Part shown: positions 1 to 6,750 of the stretch, in pieces
How positions within the stretch are numbered: position 1 is the stretch's first letter
Layout of the letters: each line of letters begins with the position of its first letter
NCBI GenBank assembly: GCA_945487985.1
Contig: CALYTX010000023.1
Location: 1 to 11,287, forward strand
Direction of reading: 5' to 3'
Origin: an uncultured Verrucomicrobiota bacterium
GTDB taxonomy: Bacteria; Verrucomicrobiota; Kiritimatiellia; RFP12; UBA1067
DNA: 11,287 nucleotides
Position numbers and translations under genes: made by a program
The notes under the pieces: generated by a model
Told to the model about the DNA's origin: nothing
The model's database searches: none
The model's input: only the letters and a program-made list of their open reading frames with translations

Positions 1-144
1 CGACGAAGCGGTATCCCGCGAGGACGTATCGCGCCGCGGATGGACGCGCGGACGCTGACAGGCATACGGGATGGTTGGCGGTTTGAAGCTGGTGCGAAGA
101 GCCCTGCTTTCATCCCAGACTTTTCCGCATTATCTATTTCGTAA
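1..144 (+). CDS. Possible 3' end of a convergent gene (weak)
   Basis: Plus-strand frame 1 is open from the window edge to a TAA at 142-144. It would encode about 47 residues ending ...DGWRFEAGAKSPAFIPDF-SALSIS. The peptide has a more protein-like composition than the minus-strand frames over the same bases, which are rich in Arg, Ser and Pro. It would meet the glycosidase gene tail to tail with an 11-bp overlap. I recognise no family. Other plus frames are also open for part of this stretch, and a reading this short at a window edge can arise by chance. If it is not real, bases 1-133 hold only the 3' flank of the glycosidase gene, where I see no terminator hairpin. Confidence 0.2.
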   Translation, partial: RRSGIPRGRIAPRMDARTLTGIRDGWRFEAGAKSPAFIPDFSALSIS

Positions 145-3100
145 GCGTCAACGAACCAAACGACTCCGGACTCCAAGCCGGATCCAGTCCAAGCCCCCAG
201 TTGACGCGGGCGAACTTTCCTCCGCCATCGGCGTCGGAAAGGCGAATGGCCATACCCAACTTGGTTCCCGCCTCAGGGGTTACTCCCTTAAGTTCCGACC
301 ACGGAATCTTCACTTCGTAGCAAGTTAGTTTCGCCCGGTTAACGACGGCAATCTCGTAAACGGATGAATCTTTGGCGAGCTGACCCGACTTGCCGCCAGC
401 ACAGTGAGCTTCGGGACGATAGAGCGTATATTTCCCCGAGCCGCCACCGGGAGTATGATCGGAGAACATCCACTCTGTCGCCTGCGCATCGGTTCCCGGC
501 ACGCGATTGCCGGGATGGAGAGCGAGGGTGATTGAATCGCCTTGGGCGGTTTCTGCATCGGCGGCGGTAACATGGAGATCATCGTAGACCTGCGCCGCAA
601 AGTAAATTGCCTCGCGATCCCACCTAAGTTGGGCGACACCGGAAAGATTCTTGCGATTCCAGACATAACCGCCACGCTGTCCGCCGACATGGTTTTCGCA
701 CAATAGCGGCACTGGGTCGGCAAAATCCCAATCCGAAAGGTCTCCGTCGATATCAATGCGCCCCTTCGCCTCACAAGCCTCGGCGGCAAAATCGGTTCCC
801 TCATAGGCGGTGAGACGAATGTTGTCATAGCGCGCGAAGCCGCTCGTCGCATCTTTGCCAGCCAGCTGACCAACTGGCTGTAGCAGTCCCGCAACAGACC
901 CCTCCAGCGGATCAAAGACCTTGGTCATCAACTGCCATCCTTTCGTCGTCTTGGGTGCGCAGAAGCAGCTGACAATCGTATACTTGCGGCCCTTGCCGTT
1001 TGCATCGGAAAGCTCGGCGTTAGAACCGGCGTACATGTTATCCGTCCACACCCAGGCCGAATATAGATAGCGTATCCCCCCGGCTGGCAGCGCCACCTTC
1101 TCGCCAGCACTCTTGTAGGAGGCGTTGTCGCGCATCTCCAAACATTTGCCGCGGTAACCAGGGATGTCGTTGGGCAAATCAGCCTGCTTCATACCCCACA
1201 GCGCCCAATCGGAGGATTTATCGACCGGACGTTCGATTCCGCCGTTCTTGACGAGATTGCCCAGCAGTTCTGGGCGGACGAGATTGACCGCAAATTTACG
1301 CACGACCTTGACCTGCAAATCGTCCCAAAACAATTCCACTCTACCCGAGTTCATCGCCTCGGTCGTTTCACCCACTGCAAAATCAATCACGGCGCTTTCG
1401 CCCGGTGCAAGAGAGAAACGCCGCGCGGGGGCGGAACTTGCGCCCAATACTATAGACACTTGCCCTTCGACATGTTTGGAGAGCGGATTGCGTACGCCGA
1501 TCCCTACTTTCGCCGTGCTGCCAAGCGTGAGACGCACTGTCGGCAGCGGCACGGTCGCATCCTGCCCTTCGATTGTCAACGATGTCATAGCCGCAAGCTC
1601 TGCCGCCTCAAAACCCTCAATGATAATCGGCATAGGACTGGCCGGAACCGAGGCAGCCGCGCCCGAGGCCGGAAGCGACGATTCGACGCCGCGGTAATCA
1701 ATCGTTTTTACCGACGATACCGCCCCGACCGGGACAATCGGCTCGCACGAGCTCTTCTCGTCCACACTCTCGATAAAAGCCAGCGCGCGGGAATTTTCCC
1801 CTTCGAACACATAGGCGAGCGCACCCGGCTCGAGATAGGTCGCGCCCACGGGGCGAGCGTTGCCGAGTTTGGCGCCGAGAAGAGCCAGCGTGGCCGCCAC
1901 CGGGCGGGGACTGTGCGCGTCGAGCAGATACGTCCAGTTGCCCGCAGCATTCGCCTCGCCGCCGAAATAAACAATCGCCTCGGCCCCGCCGACCAGCTCG
2001 CCGGGCCAATTGCGCATCACATAGAGCGACTGGGTGACGGAATTAGTGAGTGTCATGTAAGGGTCCATCTGCCAAATCGAATAACCGCGTGCAGATTCGT
2101 TATCCCAAACGCGCTTGCCGCCGCAAGCGGCAAAATCGCCGCGCGCCTGCACGACCGCGTCGCGGTTGCCGTAGTGGACGGGCAACACATCCACACAATC
2201 GGCAATGCCCGCACGAAGCAGATCGAGCCGGTAGTTGCGCGGCCAAAGTCCGCCCGCAAGCTGCGTCTGCATTCCGGGGGCGGCCTTGCGGACTTCTTCC
2301 GTACCGATACGGCAGAAATCAAGATAGTCGCCGACGGGATCGGCGGTTTTGTTGCCCTGCACGATTTCATTGAGCCATTCAAAGCCCCAGATGCGCCCCT
2401 TGAAAAACCGGGCCAGATATCCTGCCGATTCGCGCCATGCCTCGCGGTTGAACGGGAAAGGCTCGAACCCAGGCGAGTGTACCCCGTCGGGCATTACCCA
2501 CTCCGGAGCGCCAGTAAGCAAGATATGTGCTTGGATGCCTTCCCCACTTATGGCGCGGATGTTCTTATCGAGTTCGTCAAGCTGCCAACGGCCGCGCGCG
2601 GGCTCAAGCCCCGCCCAGCCCGTAAACAAACGGCAGAAGCCAAAACCCATGCGACCGGCGGTTTTGATCGCCTCTTCGCCGTGGAGATTCGTGCACCCAA
2701 AGGGAGAGCGCTTGCCGCCGAGAGCCGCAACCACGTTAGGCATAGTTCCAAAAAAACAATGGCGCGTCGTTCCGCCCATCGTGACGAACGCGAGAAAAAC
2801 GCCGCGGAGATCCTTCGCGGGCACGGTAAGCATACCATCGACGATGTCCACTTCGCCATTGTAAACCGTTTCGCTTTCGGACGAGACGATTTTCAGCGCA
2901 GCCTTCTCCCCATGCGTCCCCGAAACTTTCAACCGAACCGGCTCATCGTAAAAGAAAAGTCCGCCGGGGCATTCGGCGCGGACCGCGAAGATATCAACCT
3001 GCGGCTCGACGACCAATCCGCCGCCACGCGCCTGCCACGGAAAATTCTTGCCATCGGGACCGACGAACTGAGCCATGAAGCCCAGTTCGCACGGGACCGG

Positions 3101-4282
3101 AACCTCGCCAGCAACGAACTTGAACTCGGCCGTTCCCTCGCCTGGAGGAATCGGTCCGCGGGTTTGCGTGCCAAATCCACCAATGCCCACGTGGTGACGG
3201 GAGTGGTTGACGACGCCGTCGGGATTGTCGATCCACGGACCGAGCGGCGTCAAACGCAACTGTACGCCGTCTGCCCAGCTATCCGACGGATCGAGGCGAT
3301 AGTGCACTTTCACCGTCACCTCTTCACCTTTAACAACCTTGCCAGGGCTCGCTTTAATTGCCAGCCAGCTCTTCTTAAAGGTCACGCTGTCAGGCTTCTT
3401 CGTTGCTTCCGCGCGCGCGCGCGCCGCTTCTTCGGCGGCTTGCCGACGGGCAATCTCGGCGGCGGAGGGCGGCGGCGTATAGAAGGAAATCTTCTGAGCA
3501 TTGACACGTTTGGTGGCCTGGTTGAAATTGCCGTTCGGAGCGGCAAAAAGCACCGGACAAAGCTCTAAGCACGGCTTGCCCGCAGTAAAAGTGAACTTCA
3601 CCGTCTCGCCAGGCCTGGGCGTCGCCGGCGCGACAATAGCGTAGGGTCCACCCCACGAACCGTCTTCCTTCGTATGATGCAAATGGCAGGAAAGATTCTC
3701 GCCGGCGGCCAACGCCGTTTTCAAGGTAACGGCAACCTCGACGCTGCCGCCTTTTTTCACTGCGCCAGGCACGGTTACCGAACACCAGCCGAAGTCTTTC
3801 GTTTGCGGCTCAAAATTGATGGCTTTGGCGACAGGCTTGGACTTCTTGGGCTTGCCGCCGCGGGCGGAAGATTCAATCTTGATGCGCGGCAACTTGACCT
3901 GCCGCGTAATTTTGTTCGCATCGCCTTTCTTTGCAAGGAAGAGGCACGGCACGAGCTCTTTGGCCGGAGGGGTGCCTTTAACCTCGAAATTGAAAGTAAC
4001 CGTCTCGCCGATGTCTGCAAGACACGGCTGGTTGTATTCGTAAACGCCGCCAGAATCTCCCCATGGATGGATGAAATGCATATTAAACCCCATCATTTCG
4101 CCCTGGGGCATAAAATCCATCATCTTCACCTTGACGGAAAAAGTATCACCTACCTCAACCGACCGCGGCAAAGAGCTGACCGTGCACCAGCCCCCGTCGA
4201 TTTCCTTCGATTTCTTCTTGGCCGGTTTAGCCGCCGCCGCAAGCGTCGATGCCGCCAGAAGGAAAAGCAACAGTTTCCTCAT
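134..4282 (-). CDS. Secreted multi-modular clan GH-A glycoside hydrolase with CBM4/9- and CBM9-like C-terminal modules
   Basis: This 1382-residue protein is predicted to be exported and to cleave a polysaccharide or glycoconjugate; the substrate is unknown. Residues 1-18 form a signal peptide (MRKLLLFLLA, then Ala-rich). Three related beta-sandwich modules follow at about 31-137, 165-268 and 304-428; the first two both open with GWC and carry a GETV-F-F strand. A helical Ala/Arg/Glu linker lies at 273-297. After a further beta domain (430-515), a TIM-barrel-like region covers about 525-810. There, GFEWLNE supplies the likely acid/base E639, preceded by N638 as in clan GH-A, and VWDNES supplies the likely nucleophile E729. 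HY at 703-704 and W783 fit such a cleft. Beta linker domains reach about 1005. A CBM4/9-like module starts at N1009 (NLVKNGG), and a CBM9/DOMON-like module (IDGDLSDW, W1185; LRWD; GDSITLAL) ends the protein. The family could be GH39-like or GH5-like; I cannot assign it. The gene lies 33 bp after the upstream secreted-protein gene and is probably co-transcribed with it. The ATG is chosen because it directly precedes the signal peptide and has AAAGGA (4293-4298) 10 nt upstream. Confidence 0.85.
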   Translation of the reverse strand: MRKLLLFLLAASTLAAAAKPAKKKSKEIDGGWCTVSSLPRSVEVGDTFSVKVKMMDFMPQGEMMGFNMHFIHPWGDSGGVYEYNQPCLADIGETVTFNFEVKGTPPAKELVPCLFLAKKGDANKITRQVKLPRIKIESSARGGKPKKSKPVAKAINFEPQTKDFGWCSVTVPGAVKKGGSVEVAVTLKTALAAGENLSCHLHHTKEDGSWGGPYAIVAPATPRPGETVKFTFTAGKPCLELCPVLFAAPNGNFNQATKRVNAQKISFYTPPPSAAEIARRQAAEEAARARAEATKKPDSVTFKKSWLAIKASPGKVVKGEEVTVKVHYRLDPSDSWADGVQLRLTPLGPWIDNPDGVVNHSRHHVGIGGFGTQTRGPIPPGEGTAEFKFVAGEVPVPCELGFMAQFVGPDGKNFPWQARGGGLVVEPQVDIFAVRAECPGGLFFYDEPVRLKVSGTHGEKAALKIVSSESETVYNGEVDIVDGMLTVPAKDLRGVFLAFVTMGGTTRHCFFGTMPNVVAALGGKRSPFGCTNLHGEEAIKTAGRMGFGFCRLFTGWAGLEPARGRWQLDELDKNIRAISGEGIQAHILLTGAPEWVMPDGVHSPGFEPFPFNREAWRESAGYLARFFKGRIWGFEWLNEIVQGNKTADPVGDYLDFCRIGTEEVRKAAPGMQTQLAGGLWPRNYRLDLLRAGIADCVDVLPVHYGNRDAVVQARGDFAACGGKRVWDNESARGYSIWQMDPYMTLTNSVTQSLYVMRNWPGELVGGAEAIVYFGGEANAAGNWTYLLDAHSPRPVAATLALLGAKLGNARPVGATYLEPGALAYVFEGENSRALAFIESVDEKSSCEPIVPVGAVSSVKTIDYRGVESSLPASGAAASVPASPMPIIIEGFEAAELAAMTSLTIEGQDATVPLPTVRLTLGSTAKVGIGVRNPLSKHVEGQVSIVLGASSAPARRFSLAPGESAVIDFAVGETTEAMNSGRVELFWDDLQVKVVRKFAVNLVRPELLGNLVKNGGIERPVDKSSDWALWGMKQADLPNDIPGYRGKCLEMRDNASYKSAGEKVALPAGGIRYLYSAWVWTDNMYAGSNAELSDANGKGRKYTIVSCFCAPKTTKGWQLMTKVFDPLEGSVAGLLQPVGQLAGKDATSGFARYDNIRLTAYEGTDFAAEACEAKGRIDIDGDLSDWDFADPVPLLCENHVGGQRGGYVWNRKNLSGVAQLRWDREAIYFAAQVYDDLHVTAADAETAQGDSITLALHPGNRVPGTDAQATEWMFSDHTPGGGSGKYTLYRPEAHCAGGKSGQLAKDSSVYEIAVVNRAKLTCYEVKIPWSELKGVTPEAGTKLGMAIRLSDADGGGKFARVNWGLGLDPAWSPESFGSLTLTK

Positions 4283-4291
4283 GACCGTACA

Positions 4292-4308
4292 ATCCTTTCA
4301 AGAAAGCC
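4292..4308 (-). repeat. Shared upstream element, copy 2 (before the glycosidase)
   Basis: The minus strand reads GGCTTTCTTGAAAGGAT. It matches the element at 6707-6724 (GGCTATTCTTGAAATGAT) at every position except one missing A and one G/T difference. It fills much of the 33-bp gap between the two secreted-protein genes and ends 9 nt before the ATG. The core TTCTTGAAA is identical in both. In this copy it is bounded by CTTTC-TT-GAAAG, a short inverted repeat, and followed by a TTGTAC half-site resembling the dyad at 6693-6708. Its role is unknown: a regulator site, a promoter part or a translation signal are all possible. Confidence 0.6.
4293..4298 (-). promoter_or_regulatory. Shine-Dalgarno-like site of the glycosidase gene
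   Basis: Read on the minus strand the bases are AAAGGA, ending 10 nt before the ATG at 4282. The spacing is a little long. It is the only recognisable ribosome-binding site in front of the three visible starts: the other two genes have none. It also lies inside the element shared with the upstream gene, so the match may serve another purpose. Confidence 0.45.
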
Positions 4309-4315
4309 CAAACAT

Positions 4316-6694
4316 TTACCGATAGACGAGCTGTACGCTGGCCGTGCAGTCCTTGCTGGCAACTGCACGCAGCCAATATCCGCGCAACTTGCTCAAATCG
4401 CAGCGAAGCTGTTTTCCGGCTTGCGCCTTGAATTGCGCGCCAACAACCCAGATTCCCGTGCCGGTGATATCCACTTCTACAGTGATATCGACATCGCGGT
4501 CGGTCTCAACCGAAATCTCCTTGCGATCAAAACCGGCCATGAGATATGGGTCGGAAGCTGCGCCGGCTTTAACCTGACTGCGTAGCCAAGGACCACCCAC
4601 GCCCACAGGCTTGCCAAATGTCCACAAATCGTCCACCACGCCCACCCAAAACGACACCTTGCCGTCGTCGGAAACGACGCCGATGCCCCGGTCGGTGGAT
4701 GGAATGATGCCTGAAATTACGAGCAGCCCGCGCCATGTGGCGTAATCAAAGACGCTGCACCCAGTAGTCGTCACCGCGCGCATCTTGGCGTATCCGCCGG
4801 CATTTTCCGCAGGAAGTTCATAGAGTACGCCTGCGAGATTGAGCAAATCGCGCTCGGTGCAAACCTCGCGACAGAGCCGCCCTTCGCGCACATACTTCCC
4901 GCGCAGTTCCTCGCTGGCGTAGGGCATTCGCCACCGGCGTGCGGCGCCGTCAACAACAATCGCCGAAGCATCATCGTAGGCGTCGCCGAGATCCTCGCCT
5001 GACTTGATGCCAAACCACTTCACCGTATCGGCCCGCGCGACGGCATCTTCGCGACGCTTAAGCTCCAACTTGCCGCCCGCCCCAGGCAACATCACATAAT
5101 AATCTTCCCCGCACACTGCCTCGAAAACGAGATTTTCATCACCCCGACCCGAGCGCAAAATCGCCCGCGACGGCGTTGCCGGGGAGACCTTTGCCGTGCG
5201 GTTGTCGGCATTGGCGTAGTTGAAAAGAGCACTCGCCCGCTTCAGATCGCTAAGCGCTTTGAGCCGTATCCACACCGCCGACCCTTGATCATCGAGCGCG
5301 ACCATCGGCGAAAGCGGGTTGTAATCGACGGTCATCGCGCGCTCCCATTCTCCGTTCCCGCGGCGGTCGAATTCAATTTCAACGGTACCGCGGCCTTCCA
5401 TCTTCAACTGCAAGAGCCGGCGGTCATATCCATCGAAGAGGTACGGATCGGAGACAGTCCCGGCTTTGACATCTTCTTCCTGCCACACTGCGCCGCGCCC
5501 GATAACCGGCCCAAAGCAGTCCAGCTCGCCCGGATCAACGAACCACAAGGAACTGTTTGACTGACCCGGCGCGCCGATTCCGCCCTTGGCCTTGCGCTTG
5601 TTGAGGAATTCATTGGCGGCCGTATCATCGCATCCGAGCACCACTTTCTCGCCCCAGCGGCAGAAATCACCGACAATCTTGAGGTAATTCGACCGCGGCC
5701 TGATACCTGCCGATTTGCCCACCGACATCGATGCTGGGAAATGCCAGAATGTACCATGCATCGTCATAAGATAGTCATCGCCTTCGCCGATCTCGCGGAT
5801 GCGCGGCCATTCCGTATTCCATCCGTGAGCGCCGTCGTAGGAATGCGAACCTTTGGGCAGCCGGTATCTGTGCCACTGGCCATGATCGAGAACCATCAGC
5901 ATAACGCTTTTGTAATCCCACCCGACGGCCCAGAGCGGATCGTTGCCAGGATCGTCCGCACCATAGATCCCGCCCTTTGATGTAATCTCGGTAAACTGGT
6001 TGCGCAATACGATTTGCCAGTTTTCCGCACCTGGTTTTCCGTTCCACTGCGCAAGCACGCCAGAAGCGGTTGTGGGGTCTATCAACGCCGCCGGGGAAAA
6101 TTCGCCGTTGTTGGCATAGACCAGCCGTCCCTGCCCGGAATAACCGCCCTTTCCGTGATAGCCCGGAAGCAATATGCCATCATGCTTGCCGTAGCCCTGA
6201 ATGTTGCCATCGCGGAAAAGTTCAGTGACTGCGAGCGTGTCAACATCGATTTCGTAGACGCCCTCTTCCATTGTCATCGTGTAAATCTTGCGCGCAGGAT
6301 CGAAAAGATGGCGCGCGCTTGCGGTAAGCCGTCCGTAAAGATTGGTCGCGCCATCTTCATTGACAGGCTTCATAACGCGAATGCGCTTTTGCGCATCAAT
6401 CGCATACGGTCCGATGAAAAGCTGGTTCGATTCTTTGTGGATCATGCGATTGGCCGGCGTTCCGCCTATGGATACCTCGCGGTGAATGACCCTTGAAAAA
6501 TCGCTCTTCACCGCAGAGAGCAAATCCGAAGATCCGTTTGGCATGTGCGGAGCGTATGAAATCAACCATAGACTGCCCGCCCATGGCACTACCGCACCCG
6601 TACCGCATTCACCCTCGCGGTTAAAGGTATGCAACTCAGGATTGACCCCAGAAATGAAGGTGGCGGCAAGAAACAGTGATGTTATCATATTCAT
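4316..6694 (-). CDS. Secreted beta-rich protein of unknown function with an internal duplication
   Basis: This 792-residue protein is likely exported, since residues 3-16 form a hydrophobic N-terminal segment (ITSLFLAATFISG). The n-region has no Lys or Arg, which is unusual for a signal peptide. The body looks all-beta, with propeller-like strands in the first 350 residues. Two blocks repeat. Residues about 383-480 and 682-780 share the pattern W-x-FG-(8)-W-(4)-VKAG-(2)-SDPYL-(2)-G-[YF]-DR followed by two strands and G-[NT]-G-x-W. A second dense block lies at 284-357: HSYDGAHGWNTEWPR, MHGTFWHF, SAGIRPRS, FCRWGE and GCDD. Its His, Trp, Asp, Glu and Arg residues look like a binding or catalytic site. 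From memory, similar uncharacterised proteins occur among polysaccharide-utilisation genes of Bacteroides, but I could not check this. I assign no function. It is the first gene of a probable pair with the glycosidase. The ATG at 6694 is used because an in-frame TGA lies 21 nt upstream (6713-6715) with no other start codon between; a second ATG at 6688 is the alternative. Confidence 0.85.
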   Translation of the reverse strand: MNMITSLFLAATFISGVNPELHTFNREGECGTGAVVPWAGSLWLISYAPHMPNGSSDLLSAVKSDFSRVIHREVSIGGTPANRMIHKESNQLFIGPYAIDAQKRIRVMKPVNEDGATNLYGRLTASARHLFDPARKIYTMTMEEGVYEIDVDTLAVTELFRDGNIQGYGKHDGILLPGYHGKGGYSGQGRLVYANNGEFSPAALIDPTTASGVLAQWNGKPGAENWQIVLRNQFTEITSKGGIYGADDPGNDPLWAVGWDYKSVMLMVLDHGQWHRYRLPKGSHSYDGAHGWNTEWPRIREIGEGDDYLMTMHGTFWHFPASMSVGKSAGIRPRSNYLKIVGDFCRWGEKVVLGCDDTAANEFLNKRKAKGGIGAPGQSNSSLWFVDPGELDCFGPVIGRGAVWQEEDVKAGTVSDPYLFDGYDRRLLQLKMEGRGTVEIEFDRRGNGEWERAMTVDYNPLSPMVALDDQGSAVWIRLKALSDLKRASALFNYANADNRTAKVSPATPSRAILRSGRGDENLVFEAVCGEDYYVMLPGAGGKLELKRREDAVARADTVKWFGIKSGEDLGDAYDDASAIVVDGAARRWRMPYASEELRGKYVREGRLCREVCTERDLLNLAGVLYELPAENAGGYAKMRAVTTTGCSVFDYATWRGLLVISGIIPSTDRGIGVVSDDGKVSFWVGVVDDLWTFGKPVGVGGPWLRSQVKAGAASDPYLMAGFDRKEISVETDRDVDITVEVDITGTGIWVVGAQFKAQAGKQLRCDLSKLRGYWLRAVASKDCTASVQLVYR

Positions 6695-6708
6695 ACAATC
6701 GATTGTAT
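6693..6708. promoter_or_regulatory. Perfect 16-bp palindrome over the -10 and start codon: likely operator
   Basis: The bases ATACAATCGATTGTAT are identical on both strands. The palindrome covers the whole -10 hexamer, the predicted start of transcription and the first two bases of the ATG. A dimeric repressor bound here would block RNA polymerase. It fits the pattern TACA-N6-TGTA, as does the second dyad at 6731-6744. The regulator is not in this window. Confidence 0.5.
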
Positions 6709-6730
6709 CATTTCAAGAATAGCCAGTAAA
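6702..6730 (-). promoter_or_regulatory. Promoter of the secreted-protein gene pair
   Basis: On the minus strand there is a -35-like TTTACT (6725-6730; 4 of 6 to consensus), a 17-bp spacer, and a -10 TACAAT (6702-6707; 5 of 6). The -10 is preceded by TG at the extended -10 position (TGATACAAT). Only 7 bp separate the -10 from the ATG at 6694, so transcription should begin at or next to the start codon and the mRNA would be leaderless. No Shine-Dalgarno sequence is present, which agrees with this. Confidence 0.55.
6707..6724 (-). repeat. Shared upstream element, copy 1 (before the beta-rich protein)
   Basis: The minus strand reads GGCTATTCTTGAAATGAT. It occupies the spacer between the -35 and -10 elements of this promoter and runs into the -10. 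The second copy at 4292-4308 lies at a similar distance before the next gene (9 nt to the ATG there, 12 nt here). This repetition at two adjacent gene starts is the main evidence that it is functional. Confidence 0.6.
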
Positions 6731-6744
6731 TACACAAAAGTGTA
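6731..6744. promoter_or_regulatory. Second TACA-N6-TGTA dyad, upstream of the -35
   Basis: The minus strand reads TACACTTTTGTGTA, a 5-bp inverted repeat around four bases. It abuts the -35-like element at 6725-6730 and sits 37 bp, centre to centre, from the palindrome at 6693-6708, with the same TACA-N6-TGTA pattern. It could be a second binding site of the same regulator. Its other reading is a weak hairpin after dnaE, but it has only five A/T-rich pairs and no following T-run, so I do not call a terminator. Confidence 0.35.
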
Positions 6745-6750
6745 ATCCAA

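Noticed and set aside
71..328. 85-codon plus-strand frame at the start of the window
   Set aside because: It mostly lies antisense to the CBM9-like domain of the glycosidase and has no recognisable motif.
3410..3424. 15-bp alternating CG run, as a possible Z-DNA or repeat signal
   Set aside because: It simply encodes the Ala-Arg-Ala-Arg part of the helical linker in the glycosidase, and nothing else marks it as functional.
1460..3568. 702-codon open frame on the plus strand, antisense to the glycosidase gene
   Set aside because: The product is rich in Arg, His and Ala with no recognisable motif. It is a by-product of GC-biased codon use on the opposite strand, where the protein has a signal peptide, catalytic motifs and CBM hallmarks.
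3674..4585. 303-codon plus-strand frame crossing the junction of the two secreted-protein genes
   Set aside because: It runs antisense through both real genes and the gap with the shared element; no motif or ribosome-binding site supports it.
6707..6730. Sigma-54 promoter before the beta-rich protein (TGGC...TTGAA)
   Set aside because: The TGG and TTG blocks are 2 bp too close for the -24/-12 spacing, and the GC of the -12 element is missing.
6731..6744. Hairpin after dnaE as a terminator
   Set aside because: The stem has only five mostly A/T pairs and is not followed by a T-run; an operator-like role fits the repeated TACA-N6-TGTA pattern better.
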